60,289 nt of DNA from Pseudomonas sp. PDM05 (GTDB lineage: Bacteria > Pseudomonadota > Gammaproteobacteria > Pseudomonadales > Pseudomonadaceae). Numbering within the stretch: position 1 is the first letter of the stretch; the number at the start of each line of letters is the position of its first letter. The position numbers and the translations under genes were made by a program. Of the stretch, positions 1 through 9,526 are shown piece after piece. The DNA lies in the NCBI RefSeq assembly GCF_014851685.1, contig NZ_JACVAC010000023.1, positions 1 to 60,289 on the forward strand, read 5' to 3'. A model generated the notes under the pieces. It saw only the letters and a list, made by a program, of their open reading frames with translations. It did no database searches and was not told the DNA's origin.

Positions 1-1
1 T

Positions 2-3000
2 GTGTACGTGCCGCTGGACATCGAATACCCGCGTGATCGCCTGCTGTATATGATGCAAGACAGCCGCGCGCAATTGCTGCTGACCCACAGCCGTGCGGTG
101 CCGCAACTGCCGATTGCCGAGGGCCTAAAGGTGCTGGCGATCGATCGCACCGAGGACTATGCCGAGACCGCGCCAGAGGTGGCGTTGGACGGCGACAACC
201 TTGCCTACGTGATCTACACCTCCGGCTCCACCGGCATGCCCAAGGGCGTGGCGGTTTCCCACGGTCCATTGGTGGCGCACATCATCGCCACTGGCGAGCG
301 CTACGAAACCGGTCCGGCCGATTGCGAACTGCACTTCATGTCCTTCGCCTTCGACGGCTCCCATGAAGGCTGGATGCATCCGTTGATCAACGGCGCCAGC
401 GTGCTGATCCGCGATGACAGCTTGTGGCTGCCGGAATACACCTACGCGCAGATGCATCGCCACAACGTGACCATGGCGGTGTTCCCGCCGGTGTACCTGC
501 AACAGCTGGCCGAACATGCCGAGCGCGACGGCAATCCACCGGCGGTGCGGGTCTACTGCTTTGGCGGGGATGCGGTGGCGCAGGCCAGTTACGACCTGGC
601 TTGGCGTGCGCTCAAGCCGACCTACCTGTTCAACGGTTACGGCCCGACTGAAACCGTGGTCACGCCACTGTTGTGGAAAGCGCGCAAAGGCGATCCCTGC
701 GGCGCCGTCTACGCGCCGATTGGCACCTTGCTGGGCAACCGCAGCGGCTACGTGCTGGACGCCCAGCTCAACCTGCAACCCATCGGCGTCGCCGGCGAGT
801 TGTACCTGGGCGGCGAGGGCGTGGCCCGGGGTTACCTGGAGCGCCCGGCGCTGACCGCCGAACGCTTCGTGCCCGATCCTTTCGGCAAACCCGGCAGCCG
901 CGTATACCGCAGCGGCGACCTGACCCGTGGGCGTGCGGACGGCGTGGTCGATTACCTCGGGCGCGTCGACCATCAAGTGAAAATCCGAGGTTTTCGCATC
1001 GAACTGGGGGAAATCGAAGCGCGCCTGCGGGAACAGGACAGCGTCGGCGAAACCGTGGTGGTGGCCCAGGACGGCCCGACCGGCAAGCAATTGGTGGCCT
1101 ACGTCGTTCCGGCCGAGGCCAACCTGGCTGATACCGCCGCGTTCCGCGACACCCTGCGCCGCGCCCTGAAAGCCCGCCTGCCGGATTACATGGTGCCCGC
1201 GCACTTCATGTTCCTTGCCAAAATGCCCCTGACCCCCAACGGCAAACTCGACCGCAAGGGCTTGCCGCAACCTGACGCCGCGCAGTCCCAGGGCATGTGG
1301 GTTGCACCGGTCACCGCGTTGCAGCAACAAGTCGCCGCGATCTGGGCCGATGTGCTCGGCGCCGAGCGCGTCGGCCTGACCGATCACTTCTTCGAGCTGG
1401 GCGGGCATTCGCTGCTGGCGATGCAGGTGATCTCGCGGGTGCGCCAACTGCTGGCGCGGGAAATCGCCCTGCGTACGCTGTTCGAACAACCGCAACTGGA
1501 AGGTTTCGTGTTGGCCTTGCAGGCCCTGCAAAGCGATGAAGCGCCGTTGGCTCCAGCGATGCTGGCCGTGGACCGTGATCAACCGCTGAGCCTGTCTTAC
1601 GCCCAGGAACGCCAGTGGTTCCTGTGGCAGTTGGAGCCTGAAAGCGCGGCCTATCACGTGCCCAATGCCTTGCGCCTGACGGGCGAGCTGGACCGCTCGG
1701 CGTTGCAACGCAGCTTCGACAGCCTGCTGGCCCGTCATGAAACCTTGCGCACCGTGTTTGTCAGCGCCGGCGAGCGCACCCTGCAACGCGTGCTGCCGGT
1801 GGTCACCCTGCACATCGACAGCCTGGCACTCGATAACCCGACTGCCGAGCAGGTGCAGGCGCTGGTGGAAGCCGAAATCGCCCGCCCGTTCGATCTGCGC
1901 CAGGGCCCGCTGCTGCGGGTCAAGCTGTTGCAACTGAGCGCGCAGGAACATGTGCTGGTGCTGGTGCAGCACCATATCGTCTCGGACGGCTGGTCGATGC
2001 AGGTGATGGTCGATGAGTTGGTGCAACTGTATGCCGCCTTTAGCCAGGGCCATGACGTGCAGTTGCCCGCCATGCCACTGCAATACGCCGATTACGCGCT
2101 GTGGCAGCGTGCCTGGATGGACGCCGGTGAAAAGCAGCGCCAACTGAGTTACTGGCGCGAACTGCTGGGCGCGGAGCAACCGGTGCTGGAGTTGCCCCTG
2201 GATCATCCACGCCCGGCCGTGCAGAGCTATCGCGGCGCACGCCTGGATGTGGCGCTGGAGGCGCATGTGGTCGCCGGCCTCAAGGCCTTGGCACAACGCG
2301 AAGGCGTGACGCTGTTCATGCTGTTGCTGGCCTCGTTCCAGACCCTGTTGCACCGCTACAGCGGCCAGTCGGACATCCGCATCGGCGTGCCGATTGCCAA
2401 CCGCAACCGCGTGGAAACCGAGCGTCTTATTGGCTTCTTCGTCAACACCCAGGTGCTCAAGGCTGAAATCGACGGGCAAATGAGCTTTGCCCAGGTGCTG
2501 CAACAGACCAAGCGCCGTGCGCTGGAAGCCCAGGCGCATCAGGACCTGCCGTTCGAACAGTTGGTGGAAGCGCTGCAACCGGAACGCAGCCTGAGCCACA
2601 ACCCGCTGTTCCAGGTGATGTTCAACCACCAGTCCGAGCTGCGTGTGCAGCGTGGCGAACAACTGCCGGGCCTGCGCCTGGAAGGGCTGGAGTCCAACAA
2701 CCATCCGGCGCATTTCGACTTGAGCCTGGACACCCAAGCCTCGGCCGATGGCCTGTTTGCCACGCTGACCTACGCCACCGACCTGTTTACCGACGCGACC
2801 ATCGCGCGCATGGCCCGGCACTGGCAGCACTTGTTGCACGCAGTGGCCGCTGATGCGCACAGACGTGTCTGCGAGTTGCCGCTGCTGGCCGGGGTCGAGC
2901 AAGCGCAATGGAACAACGGCGCTGCTGCATTCCAAAGCCCGTTGGGTGTGCACGGGCTGTTCGAGCGGCAAGTACAACGACGTCCCGACGCCATTGCCCT

Positions 3001-6000
3001 GTGCCTGGATGAGCAGACGCTGACCTACGCCGAGCTCAATCGCCAGGCTAACCAGCTGGCGCATTACCTGATCGCTGAGGGGGTCGGCCCCGAGGTCCTG
3101 GTCGGTGTCGCGGTGGAGCGTTCGTTCGCCATGGTGGTCAGCCTGTTGGCGACCCTCAAGGCGGGCGGCGCCTACGTGCCGCTGGACCCGCAATACCCGC
3201 GCGAACGCCTGCTGCACATGTTGGAAGACAGCGGCGTGAGCCTGGTGCTGACCCAGTCCCACGTACCAATGCCGTTGCCCGCAGGGCTGCGCAGCGTGGC
3301 GATTGATCGGGTGGCGCTGGACCCGTGTGCCCAAGGTAATCCGCAGGTAGCAGTTGAACCACAGAACCTGGCCTACGTGATCTACACCTCGGGTTCCACC
3401 GGCAAGCCTAAAGGCGTGGCGATCAACCATGCGGCGTTGACCGAGTTTTCCGCGATTGCGGCCGGCTATTCGCGGTTGAGCGAGGACGATCGCGTCCTGC
3501 AGTTCGCCACCCTGAACTTCGACGGTTTCGTCGAGCAGCTCTACCCGGCGCTGACCCACGGCGCGACCGTGGTTCTGCGCGGTGCCGAGCTGTGGGACAC
3601 CGGCCGCCTGTACGCGGAAATCATCCGCCAAGGCATCACCCTGGCGGACTTGCCGACGGCGTACTGGAACCTGTTCCTGCTCGATTGCCTGGCGGCGGGG
3701 CCGCGCTCTTATGGGGCGTTGCGCCAGATCCATATCGGCGGCGAAGCGATGCCGTTGGACGGCCCGGCGCAGTGGTTCAAGGCTGGCCTTGGCCACGTAC
3801 GTTTGTTGAATACCTACGGCCCGACCGAGGCCACGGTGGTGTCGAGCGTGCTGGACTGCACCCGTGGTGAAGAAACCATCGGTGCCACCGCCAGCCCGAT
3901 TGGCCGTTCGTTGCCGGGGCGTGCGCTGTACGTGTTGGATCGCGATTTGAATCTGGCACCGTTGGGCGCCGTCGGCGAGCTGTACATCGGCAGCCAATGC
4001 GGCCTGGCCCGTGCTTACTTGAATCGCCCGTTACTGACTGCTGAACGCTTCGTCCCCGATCCTTTCGGCGGCGACCGCCTGTACCGCACCGGCGACCTGG
4101 CGCGTTATCGCGCCGATGGCGTGATCGAATACGTCGGCCGTGTGGACCATCAGGTGAAAATCCGTGGTTTCCGTATCGAGTTGGGGGAAATCGAAGCCCT
4201 GTTGCTGGCGCAGGACGGTGTGCGCGAAACCCTGGTGCTGGCGGCTGACAATCAACTGGTGGCTTATCTGGTCGCTGCCGATAAGGACGCTGAAGCCCTG
4301 AAAACGCTGCTGCGCGAGCAACTGCCGGACTACATGGTGCCCGCGCACCTGATCTTCCTTGAGCGCATGCCGCTCAACCCGAACGGCAAGCTGGACCGCC
4401 AGGCCCTGCCCAAGCCGGACGCCAGCCAGGCGCAACAGGATTGGGTTGCGCCGGTCACTGAACTGGAGCAACACATCGCGGCGATCTGGGCCGAGATCCT
4501 CGGCGCCGAGCGTGTCGGCCTGAACGACCACTTCTTCGAGATGGGCGGTCATTCGTTGCTGGCGATGCAAGTGATCTCACGCCTGCGTAACCTGCTCGGG
4601 CGTGAGGTGCCGCTGCGCAGCCTGTTCGAGCAGCCACGCCTGCAAGGGTTTGTCGCCAGCGTGCTGGCCGATGCCGTGAACACACAGCCACTGGCGCCGC
4701 CGATGGTGGCGGTAGGGCGTGAGCAGCCGTTGCCGTTGTCGTACGCCCAGGAGCGCCAGTGGTTCCTCTGGCAATTGGACCCACACAGCGCCGCTTACCA
4801 TATCCCCGGCACCTTGCGCCTGAAAGGGCGCCTCGACACGGCTGCGTTGCAGCGCAGTTTCGACACCCTGGTCGCCCGTCATGAAAGCCTGCGCACCCAT
4901 GTGCAACAGGACGGCGAGCGCGCGGTACAGGTGATTGCGGCGCATGTCGAGGTCGAGATCTCGCGCCGTGACGTCGATGAGGGTGACGTGCTGGCCCTGG
5001 TCGAAGCACTGATCGCCGAGCCGTTTGACCTGCAACGCGGCCCGCTGATGCGCGTCAACCTGCTGCGCCTGGCCGAGGACGAGCATGTGTTGGTGTTGGT
5101 GCAGCACCACATTGTCTCTGATGGCGGGTCGATGCAGGTGATGGTCGATGAACTGGTGCAACTGTATGCGGCCTACAGCCGCGGCCAGGACCTGCAACTG
5201 CCTGACCTGGCGCTGCAATACGCCGATTACGCGAGCTGGCAGCGCGACTGGATGGATGCCGGCGAAAAACATCGCCAGCTCGACTACTGGCGCGAGCGCC
5301 TGGGTGGCGAGCAACCAGTGCTGGAGCTGCCGCTGGACCACGGCCGCCCAACCTTGCAAAGCCATCGCGGTGCGAGCCTGGACATCAGTGTGCCGCCGCG
5401 CTTGCTGGCGGCGTTGCGGCAAGTGGCGCAGCGTGAAGAAGTCACGCTGTTCATGTTGCTGCTCGCCTCGTTCCAGACCTTGCTGCACCGCTACAGCGGC
5501 CAGTCGGACATCCGCGTCGGCGTGCCGATTGCCAACCGCAACCGTGAGGAAACCGAGCGGCTGATCGGCTTCTTCGTCAACACCCAGGTGCTCAAGGCCG
5601 ACATCGACGGCCAACTGACCGTCAGCCAGCTGCTGCAACAGGTCAAGCAACGGGCGCTGGAAGCCCAGGCGCACCAGGATTTGCCGTTCGAACAGTTAGT
5701 CGAAGCGTTGCACCCTGAGCGCAACCTGAGTTTCAACCCGTTGTTCCAGGTGATGTTCAACCACCAGACCGAGACCTCAGAACCGGCGCAACAACTGCCG
5801 GGCCTGCACGTCAGTGGCCTGGAATGGCAAACCCGCACCGCACAATTCGACCTGAGCCTGAGCACCCAGGAGTCGAGCGATGCGCTATTGGCTTCGCTGA
5901 TCTACGCCAGCGACTTGTTCGACGCCGCCACGCCGGCCCGCATGGCGCGGCACTGGCTGAATCTGCTGGAAGGCATGGCCGGTGATGGGCAACAGCGCAT

Positions 6001-8680
6001 CGGCCAGTTGCCGTTGCTGGATGCGCTCGAGCAGCAGTCAGTGGTCCACGACTGGAACGCCACCGCCCAGGTTTACCCGCTGCAACGCGGTGTGCACCAG
6101 CTGATCGAAGAACAGGCCGCACGCACGCCGGATGCGCCAGCCTTGGCATTTGCTGAAATACGCCTGAGCTACGCCGAGCTGAACCGTCGCGCCAACCGCC
6201 TGGCCCATCGTTTGATCAGCGCCGGTGTGGGCCCTGACGTGCTGGTCGGCGTGGCAGTGGAGCGCTCCATCGAAATGGTCGTCGGCTTGCTGGCGATCCT
6301 CAAGGCGGGCGGTGCCTATGTGCCGCTTGACCCGGAATATCCACGCGAACGCCTGGCCTATATGCTTGAAGACAGCGGCGTGACGCTGCTGTTGACCCAG
6401 GCGCACGTGTTGGAACAACTGCCGATTCCAGCAGGGTTGCACAGCGTGGTGCTGGGTGAGTCGTGGTTCGAAGGGTATGGCGAGCACAACCCAGGCATCG
6501 CTATCGATCCGGAAAACCTCGCCTATGTGATCTACACCTCCGGCTCCACCGGCCAGCCCAAAGGCGCAGGCAACCGACATTCGGCACTGACCAACCGCCT
6601 GTGCTGGATGCAGCAGGCCTATGGTCTGGATGCGCGAGACACGGTGCTGCAAAAGACCCCGTTCAGTTTTGACGTGTCGGTGTGGGAGTTCTTTTGGCCG
6701 TTGATGACTGGCGCACGCCTGGTGGTGGCAGCGCCGGGTGATCATCGCGATCCGGCCAGGCTGGTCAGCCTGATCAACGCCGAGCAGGTCACTACGCTGC
6801 ACTTTGTGCCGTCAATGTTGCAGGCGTTCCTGCAAGACCCGGCGGTATCGACCTGTCATAGCCTGCAACGCATTGTGTGCAGTGGCGAAGCGCTGCCGGT
6901 GGATGCCCAGCAGCAGGTCTTTGCCAAGTTGCCCCAGGCCGGGCTGTACAACCTGTATGGCCCGACGGAAGCGGCGATTGACGTGACGCATTGGACTTGC
7001 ACCGATGAAGGCAGCGATACCGTGCCGATCGGTGAACCCATTGCCAACCTGCGTACCCATGTGCTGGATGCGCAGTTGCTGCCGGTGCCGGTCGGGGTTG
7101 CCGGTGAGTTGTACCTGGGCGGTGAAGGCCTGGCGCGCAGTTATCACCGGCGTCCGGCCTTGACGGCCGAGCGCTTCGTGCCGTGCCCATTCCAGCGCGG
7201 CGCACGCTTGTACCGCACCGGCGACCGCGTTCGCCAACGTGCCGACGGGGTGATTGAGTACCTCGGGCGCCTCGATCATCAGGTCAAGTTGCGCGGCCTG
7301 CGTATTGAGTTAGGTGAAATCGAAGCGCGCCTGCTGGAGCATCCGTTGGTGCGCGAAGCCACGGTGCTGGTGGTCGATAGCAAACAGCTGGTGGGCTATG
7401 TGGTGCTGCACGCGACCGACGCCGAGTGGCGTGCGCACGTCAGCGCGCACCTAGCCCGGCACTTGCCGGATTACATGGTGCCGGCGCAGTGGGTGGTGCT
7501 CGAGCAGATGCCGCTGAGCCCCAACGGCAAGCTGGACCGCAAGGCGCTGCCCAAGCCGGATGCCCATGGCCGGGGGGGTGAATTCGCTGCGCCGCAAACG
7601 GCGTTGCAGCAGCAGATTGCGTCGATTTGGGCCGAGGTGCTCGAGGTTGAGCGCGTTGGTTTGCACGACAATTTCTTTGAATTGGGCGGCCATTCGTTGT
7701 TGGTGCTGATGCTCAAGGAGCGGATCAATCGGCTCTGCGGCGCGGTGCTGGCCGTCAATCAGTTGATGCTCAACCCCACGGTGGCCGGGCAAGCCCGTTG
7801 TATCGAGGGTGATGCGCCAAGTTCATTGATCGTGCCGCTCAACAGCCAGACCCAAGGCACGCCGCTGTACCTGTTCCACCCAAGTTTCGGCTCGGTGCAT
7901 TGCTACAAGCCAATTGCCTTGGCATTGCGTGAACAGCGGCCGGTGTTCGGGATTATTTGCCGGGCGCTGGTGGCAGAGGACGGTGCAGTGCCGGGTTGGA
8001 CGCAGATGGTCGAGGACTACGCCCAGCAACTGTTGAACGCGCAGCCTCAGGGCGCCTTCAGACTGGCGGGCTGGTCGCTGGGTGGGAACCTGGCGATGGA
8101 AGTGACGTACCTGCTGGAGCAGGCCGGGCGCACGGTGGAGTTTGTCGGCTGGATCGACGCGCCACCGCCGGCACGGTTTACCGCGTTCTGGGAGCAGGGC
8201 GCTGCACCGTCGCAGCCGCAACTGAGTGCGGTTGAACGCCGGGCGCAGATGTTGGAGGTGATGTTCCCCGCGCATGCCGAGCAGGTCCAGGCGCAATGGC
8301 GCCAGGCGCAGCAGGCTCATTGCAATGAGGAGCAACAGTGGCAGCACCTGTGCGACTGGGCGGATGCGACGCTGGGCGCCAGCTTCCAGGCCCTCAAGGC
8401 CGAACTGCAAAGTGGCGGTGAAACCGAGCGTTCGTGGGCGATCAAGCAGATCCTCGATGAGCGTTTGCAGGCCACCGACTTCCGCGCGATCAAGGCGCCG
8501 GTCAGTTGCTGGTGGGCGGCACGTAGCGAGGCGGGGATGCACCAGGCGCTGATCGAAAGTGGTTTGCGCGAGGTGATTGGGCAGGCGGGGATCGAGCGCT
8601 CGGTGGTGATCGACACGACTCACCATCGGATTGTTGATAACGCTGAGTTCATCAAAAGCCTAGCGGCGGCCCTGGCATAA
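2..8680 (+). CDS. Terminal pyoverdine non-ribosomal peptide synthetase, 5'-truncated by the window edge
   Basis: The last synthetase of the pyoverdine assembly line, adding the final three residues and releasing the peptide in the cytoplasm. It enters the window inside an adenylation (A) domain. Visible order by residue of the readable part: A1 (1-430), carrier T1 (Ser in GGHSLL near 470), C1 (HHIVSDG near 657), A2 (LTYAEL near 1007), T2 (near 1507), C2 (HHIVSDG near 1702), A3, T3 (near 2555), and a type I thioesterase from about 2613 with GWSLGG (Ser near 2692) and a late catalytic-type His (DTTHHR near 2873). There is no epimerization domain, so these residues should stay L. Substrate-pocket residues read by alignment to GrsA are DGEVCGGVTK (A1), DGEDHGTVVK (A2) and DVWHVSLIDK (A3). 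The third is the standard Ser code; the first two are of the Lys/Orn class. It corresponds to PvdD/PvdJ of other pseudomonads; the exact symbol cannot be settled from a partial gene. Confidence 0.95.
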   Translation: MYVPLDIEYPRDRLLYMMQDSRAQLLLTHSRAVPQLPIAEGLKVLAIDRTEDYAETAPEVALDGDNLAYVIYTSGSTGMPKGVAVSHGPLVAHIIATGERYETGPADCELHFMSFAFDGSHEGWMHPLINGASVLIRDDSLWLPEYTYAQMHRHNVTMAVFPPVYLQQLAEHAERDGNPPAVRVYCFGGDAVAQASYDLAWRALKPTYLFNGYGPTETVVTPLLWKARKGDPCGAVYAPIGTLLGNRSGYVLDAQLNLQPIGVAGELYLGGEGVARGYLERPALTAERFVPDPFGKPGSRVYRSGDLTRGRADGVVDYLGRVDHQVKIRGFRIELGEIEARLREQDSVGETVVVAQDGPTGKQLVAYVVPAEANLADTAAFRDTLRRALKARLPDYMVPAHFMFLAKMPLTPNGKLDRKGLPQPDAAQSQGMWVAPVTALQQQVAAIWADVLGAERVGLTDHFFELGGHSLLAMQVISRVRQLLAREIALRTLFEQPQLEGFVLALQALQSDEAPLAPAMLAVDRDQPLSLSYAQERQWFLWQLEPESAAYHVPNALRLTGELDRSALQRSFDSLLARHETLRTVFVSAGERTLQRVLPVVTLHIDSLALDNPTAEQVQALVEAEIARPFDLRQGPLLRVKLLQLSAQEHVLVLVQHHIVSDGWSMQVMVDELVQLYAAFSQGHDVQLPAMPLQYADYALWQRAWMDAGEKQRQLSYWRELLGAEQPVLELPLDHPRPAVQSYRGARLDVALEAHVVAGLKALAQREGVTLFMLLLASFQTLLHRYSGQSDIRIGVPIANRNRVETERLIGFFVNTQVLKAEIDGQMSFAQVLQQTKRRALEAQAHQDLPFEQLVEALQPERSLSHNPLFQVMFNHQSELRVQRGEQLPGLRLEGLESNNHPAHFDLSLDTQASADGLFATLTYATDLFTDATIARMARHWQHLLHAVAADAHRRVCELPLLAGVEQAQWNNGAAAFQSPLGVHGLFERQVQRRPDAIALCLDEQTLTYAELNRQANQLAHYLIAEGVGPEVLVGVAVERSFAMVVSLLATLKAGGAYVPLDPQYPRERLLHMLEDSGVSLVLTQSHVPMPLPAGLRSVAIDRVALDPCAQGNPQVAVEPQNLAYVIYTSGSTGKPKGVAINHAALTEFSAIAAGYSRLSEDDRVLQFATLNFDGFVEQLYPALTHGATVVLRGAELWDTGRLYAEIIRQGITLADLPTAYWNLFLLDCLAAGPRSYGALRQIHIGGEAMPLDGPAQWFKAGLGHVRLLNTYGPTEATVVSSVLDCTRGEETIGATASPIGRSLPGRALYVLDRDLNLAPLGAVGELYIGSQCGLARAYLNRPLLTAERFVPDPFGGDRLYRTGDLARYRADGVIEYVGRVDHQVKIRGFRIELGEIEALLLAQDGVRETLVLAADNQLVAYLVAADKDAEALKTLLREQLPDYMVPAHLIFLERMPLNPNGKLDRQALPKPDASQAQQDWVAPVTELEQHIAAIWAEILGAERVGLNDHFFEMGGHSLLAMQVISRLRNLLGREVPLRSLFEQPRLQGFVASVLADAVNTQPLAPPMVAVGREQPLPLSYAQERQWFLWQLDPHSAAYHIPGTLRLKGRLDTAALQRSFDTLVARHESLRTHVQQDGERAVQVIAAHVEVEISRRDVDEGDVLALVEALIAEPFDLQRGPLMRVNLLRLAEDEHVLVLVQHHIVSDGGSMQVMVDELVQLYAAYSRGQDLQLPDLALQYADYASWQRDWMDAGEKHRQLDYWRERLGGEQPVLELPLDHGRPTLQSHRGASLDISVPPRLLAALRQVAQREEVTLFMLLLASFQTLLHRYSGQSDIRVGVPIANRNREETERLIGFFVNTQVLKADIDGQLTVSQLLQQVKQRALEAQAHQDLPFEQLVEALHPERNLSFNPLFQVMFNHQTETSEPAQQLPGLHVSGLEWQTRTAQFDLSLSTQESSDALLASLIYASDLFDAATPARMARHWLNLLEGMAGDGQQRIGQLPLLDALEQQSVVHDWNATAQVYPLQRGVHQLIEEQAARTPDAPALAFAEIRLSYAELNRRANRLAHRLISAGVGPDVLVGVAVERSIEMVVGLLAILKAGGAYVPLDPEYPRERLAYMLEDSGVTLLLTQAHVLEQLPIPAGLHSVVLGESWFEGYGEHNPGIAIDPENLAYVIYTSGSTGQPKGAGNRHSALTNRLCWMQQAYGLDARDTVLQKTPFSFDVSVWEFFWPLMTGARLVVAAPGDHRDPARLVSLINAEQVTTLHFVPSMLQAFLQDPAVSTCHSLQRIVCSGEALPVDAQQQVFAKLPQAGLYNLYGPTEAAIDVTHWTCTDEGSDTVPIGEPIANLRTHVLDAQLLPVPVGVAGELYLGGEGLARSYHRRPALTAERFVPCPFQRGARLYRTGDRVRQRADGVIEYLGRLDHQVKLRGLRIELGEIEARLLEHPLVREATVLVVDSKQLVGYVVLHATDAEWRAHVSAHLARHLPDYMVPAQWVVLEQMPLSPNGKLDRKALPKPDAHGRGGEFAAPQTALQQQIASIWAEVLEVERVGLHDNFFELGGHSLLVLMLKERINRLCGAVLAVNQLMLNPTVAGQARCIEGDAPSSLIVPLNSQTQGTPLYLFHPSFGSVHCYKPIALALREQRPVFGIICRALVAEDGAVPGWTQMVEDYAQQLLNAQPQGAFRLAGWSLGGNLAMEVTYLLEQAGRTVEFVGWIDAPPPARFTAFWEQGAAPSQPQLSAVERRAQMLEVMFPAHAEQVQAQWRQAQQAHCNEEQQWQHLCDWADATLGASFQALKAELQSGGETERSWAIKQILDERLQATDFRAIKAPVSCWWAARSEAGMHQALIESGLREVIGQAGIERSVVIDTTHHRIVDNAEFIKSLAAALA

Positions 8681-8688
8681 ACCATCCC

Positions 8689-9460
8689 TGTAGTGAGCGG
8701 GCTTGCCCGCGCTGGGTGGCGAAGCCGCCCCAAAACGGTCCTGCGCGGTGTTTCAGACAGACCGAGGTGCCTGGGTTTGGGGCGGCTTCGCCCCCCGGCG
8801 CGGGCAAGCCCGCTCACTACAGATTGCATTTCAGGGTGATAAAAAAGCCGCGTATCTCGTTAGACGGGGCCTTGGCGGCGGCTCTGGCATAAACCGTCAT
8901 TGTAGTGAGCGGGCTTGCCCGCGCTGGGTGGCGAAGCCGCCCCAAAACGGTCCTCTGCGGTGTTTCAGACAGACCCAGGTGCCTGGGTTTGGGGCGGCTT
9001 CGCCCCCCGGCGCGGGCAAGCCCGCTCACTACAGATTGCATTTCAGGGTGATAAAAAGGCCCCGTATCTCGCGATATGGGGCCTTGGCGGCGGCTCTGGC
9101 ATAAACCGTCATTGTAGTGAGCGGGCTTGCCCGCGCTGGGGGGCGAAGCCGCCCCAAAACGGTCCTGCGCGGTGTTTCAGACAGACCCAGGTGCCTGGGT
9201 TTGGGGCGGCTTCGCCCCCCGGCGCGGGGCAAGCCCGCTCACTACAGATTGCGTTTCAGGGTGATAAAAAAGCCGCGTATCTCGTTAGACGGGGCCTTGG
9301 CGGCGGCTCTGGCATAAACCATCCCTGTAGTGAGCGGGCTTGCCCGCGCTGGGGGGCGAAGCCGCCCCAAAACGGTCCTGCGCGGTGTTTCAGACAGACC
9401 GAGGTGCCTGGGTTTGGGGCGGCTTCGCCCCCCCGGCGCGGGGCAAGCCCGCTCACTACA
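8689..9460. repeat. Four-copy tandem array of about 212 bp, each unit holding a REPIN
   Basis: Four near-identical imperfect hairpins of about 133 bp lie at 8689-8821, 8901-9033, 9113-9246 and 9326-9460. Each starts TGTAGTGAGCGGGCTTGCCC and ends in its inverse complement, with a second nested inverted pair (GGCGAAGCCGCCCC / GGGGCGGCTTCGCC). The period is 212, 212 and 213 bp. The spacer after copies 1-3 repeats a near-copy of the end of the synthetase gene including its stop (GGCGGCTCTGGCATAAACC) and a decayed form of the terminator stem found intact at 9481. The array was therefore made by tandem duplication of a larger block, not by separate REPIN insertions. Short open frames across it are translations of the repeat. 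Confidence 0.93.
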
Positions 9461-9480
9461 AAATGGTATTGCAGGCACAA

Positions 9481-9512
9481 AAAAGCCCCGTATCGCGAGA
9501 TACGGGGCTTTT
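9481..9512. terminator. Bidirectional rho-independent terminator between the synthetase gene and fpvA
   Basis: A perfect 14-bp stem (AAAAGCCCCGTATC at 9481-9494, its complement at 9499-9512) with a GCGA loop, flanked by A- and T-runs on both sides. It lies between the end of the plus-strand synthetase gene and the end of minus-strand fpvA, so it can serve both. Degenerate copies sit near 8841-8873, 9055-9084 and 9265-9298 inside the upstream tandem array. Confidence 0.9.
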
Positions 9513-9526
9513 GCTTTAGCGCGGGT

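Noticed and set aside
125..3997. A long minus-strand open frame (about 1290 codons) opposite the peptide synthetase
   Set aside because: It is a codon-bias shadow of the GC-rich synthetase gene. The product is Gln/Arg/His-rich without domains, and it runs across conserved A, C and T domain coding.
8689..9460. CRISPR array
   Set aside because: The repeats are 133-bp hairpins with near-identical spacers and a 212-bp period. There are no short direct repeats with unique spacers and no cas genes.
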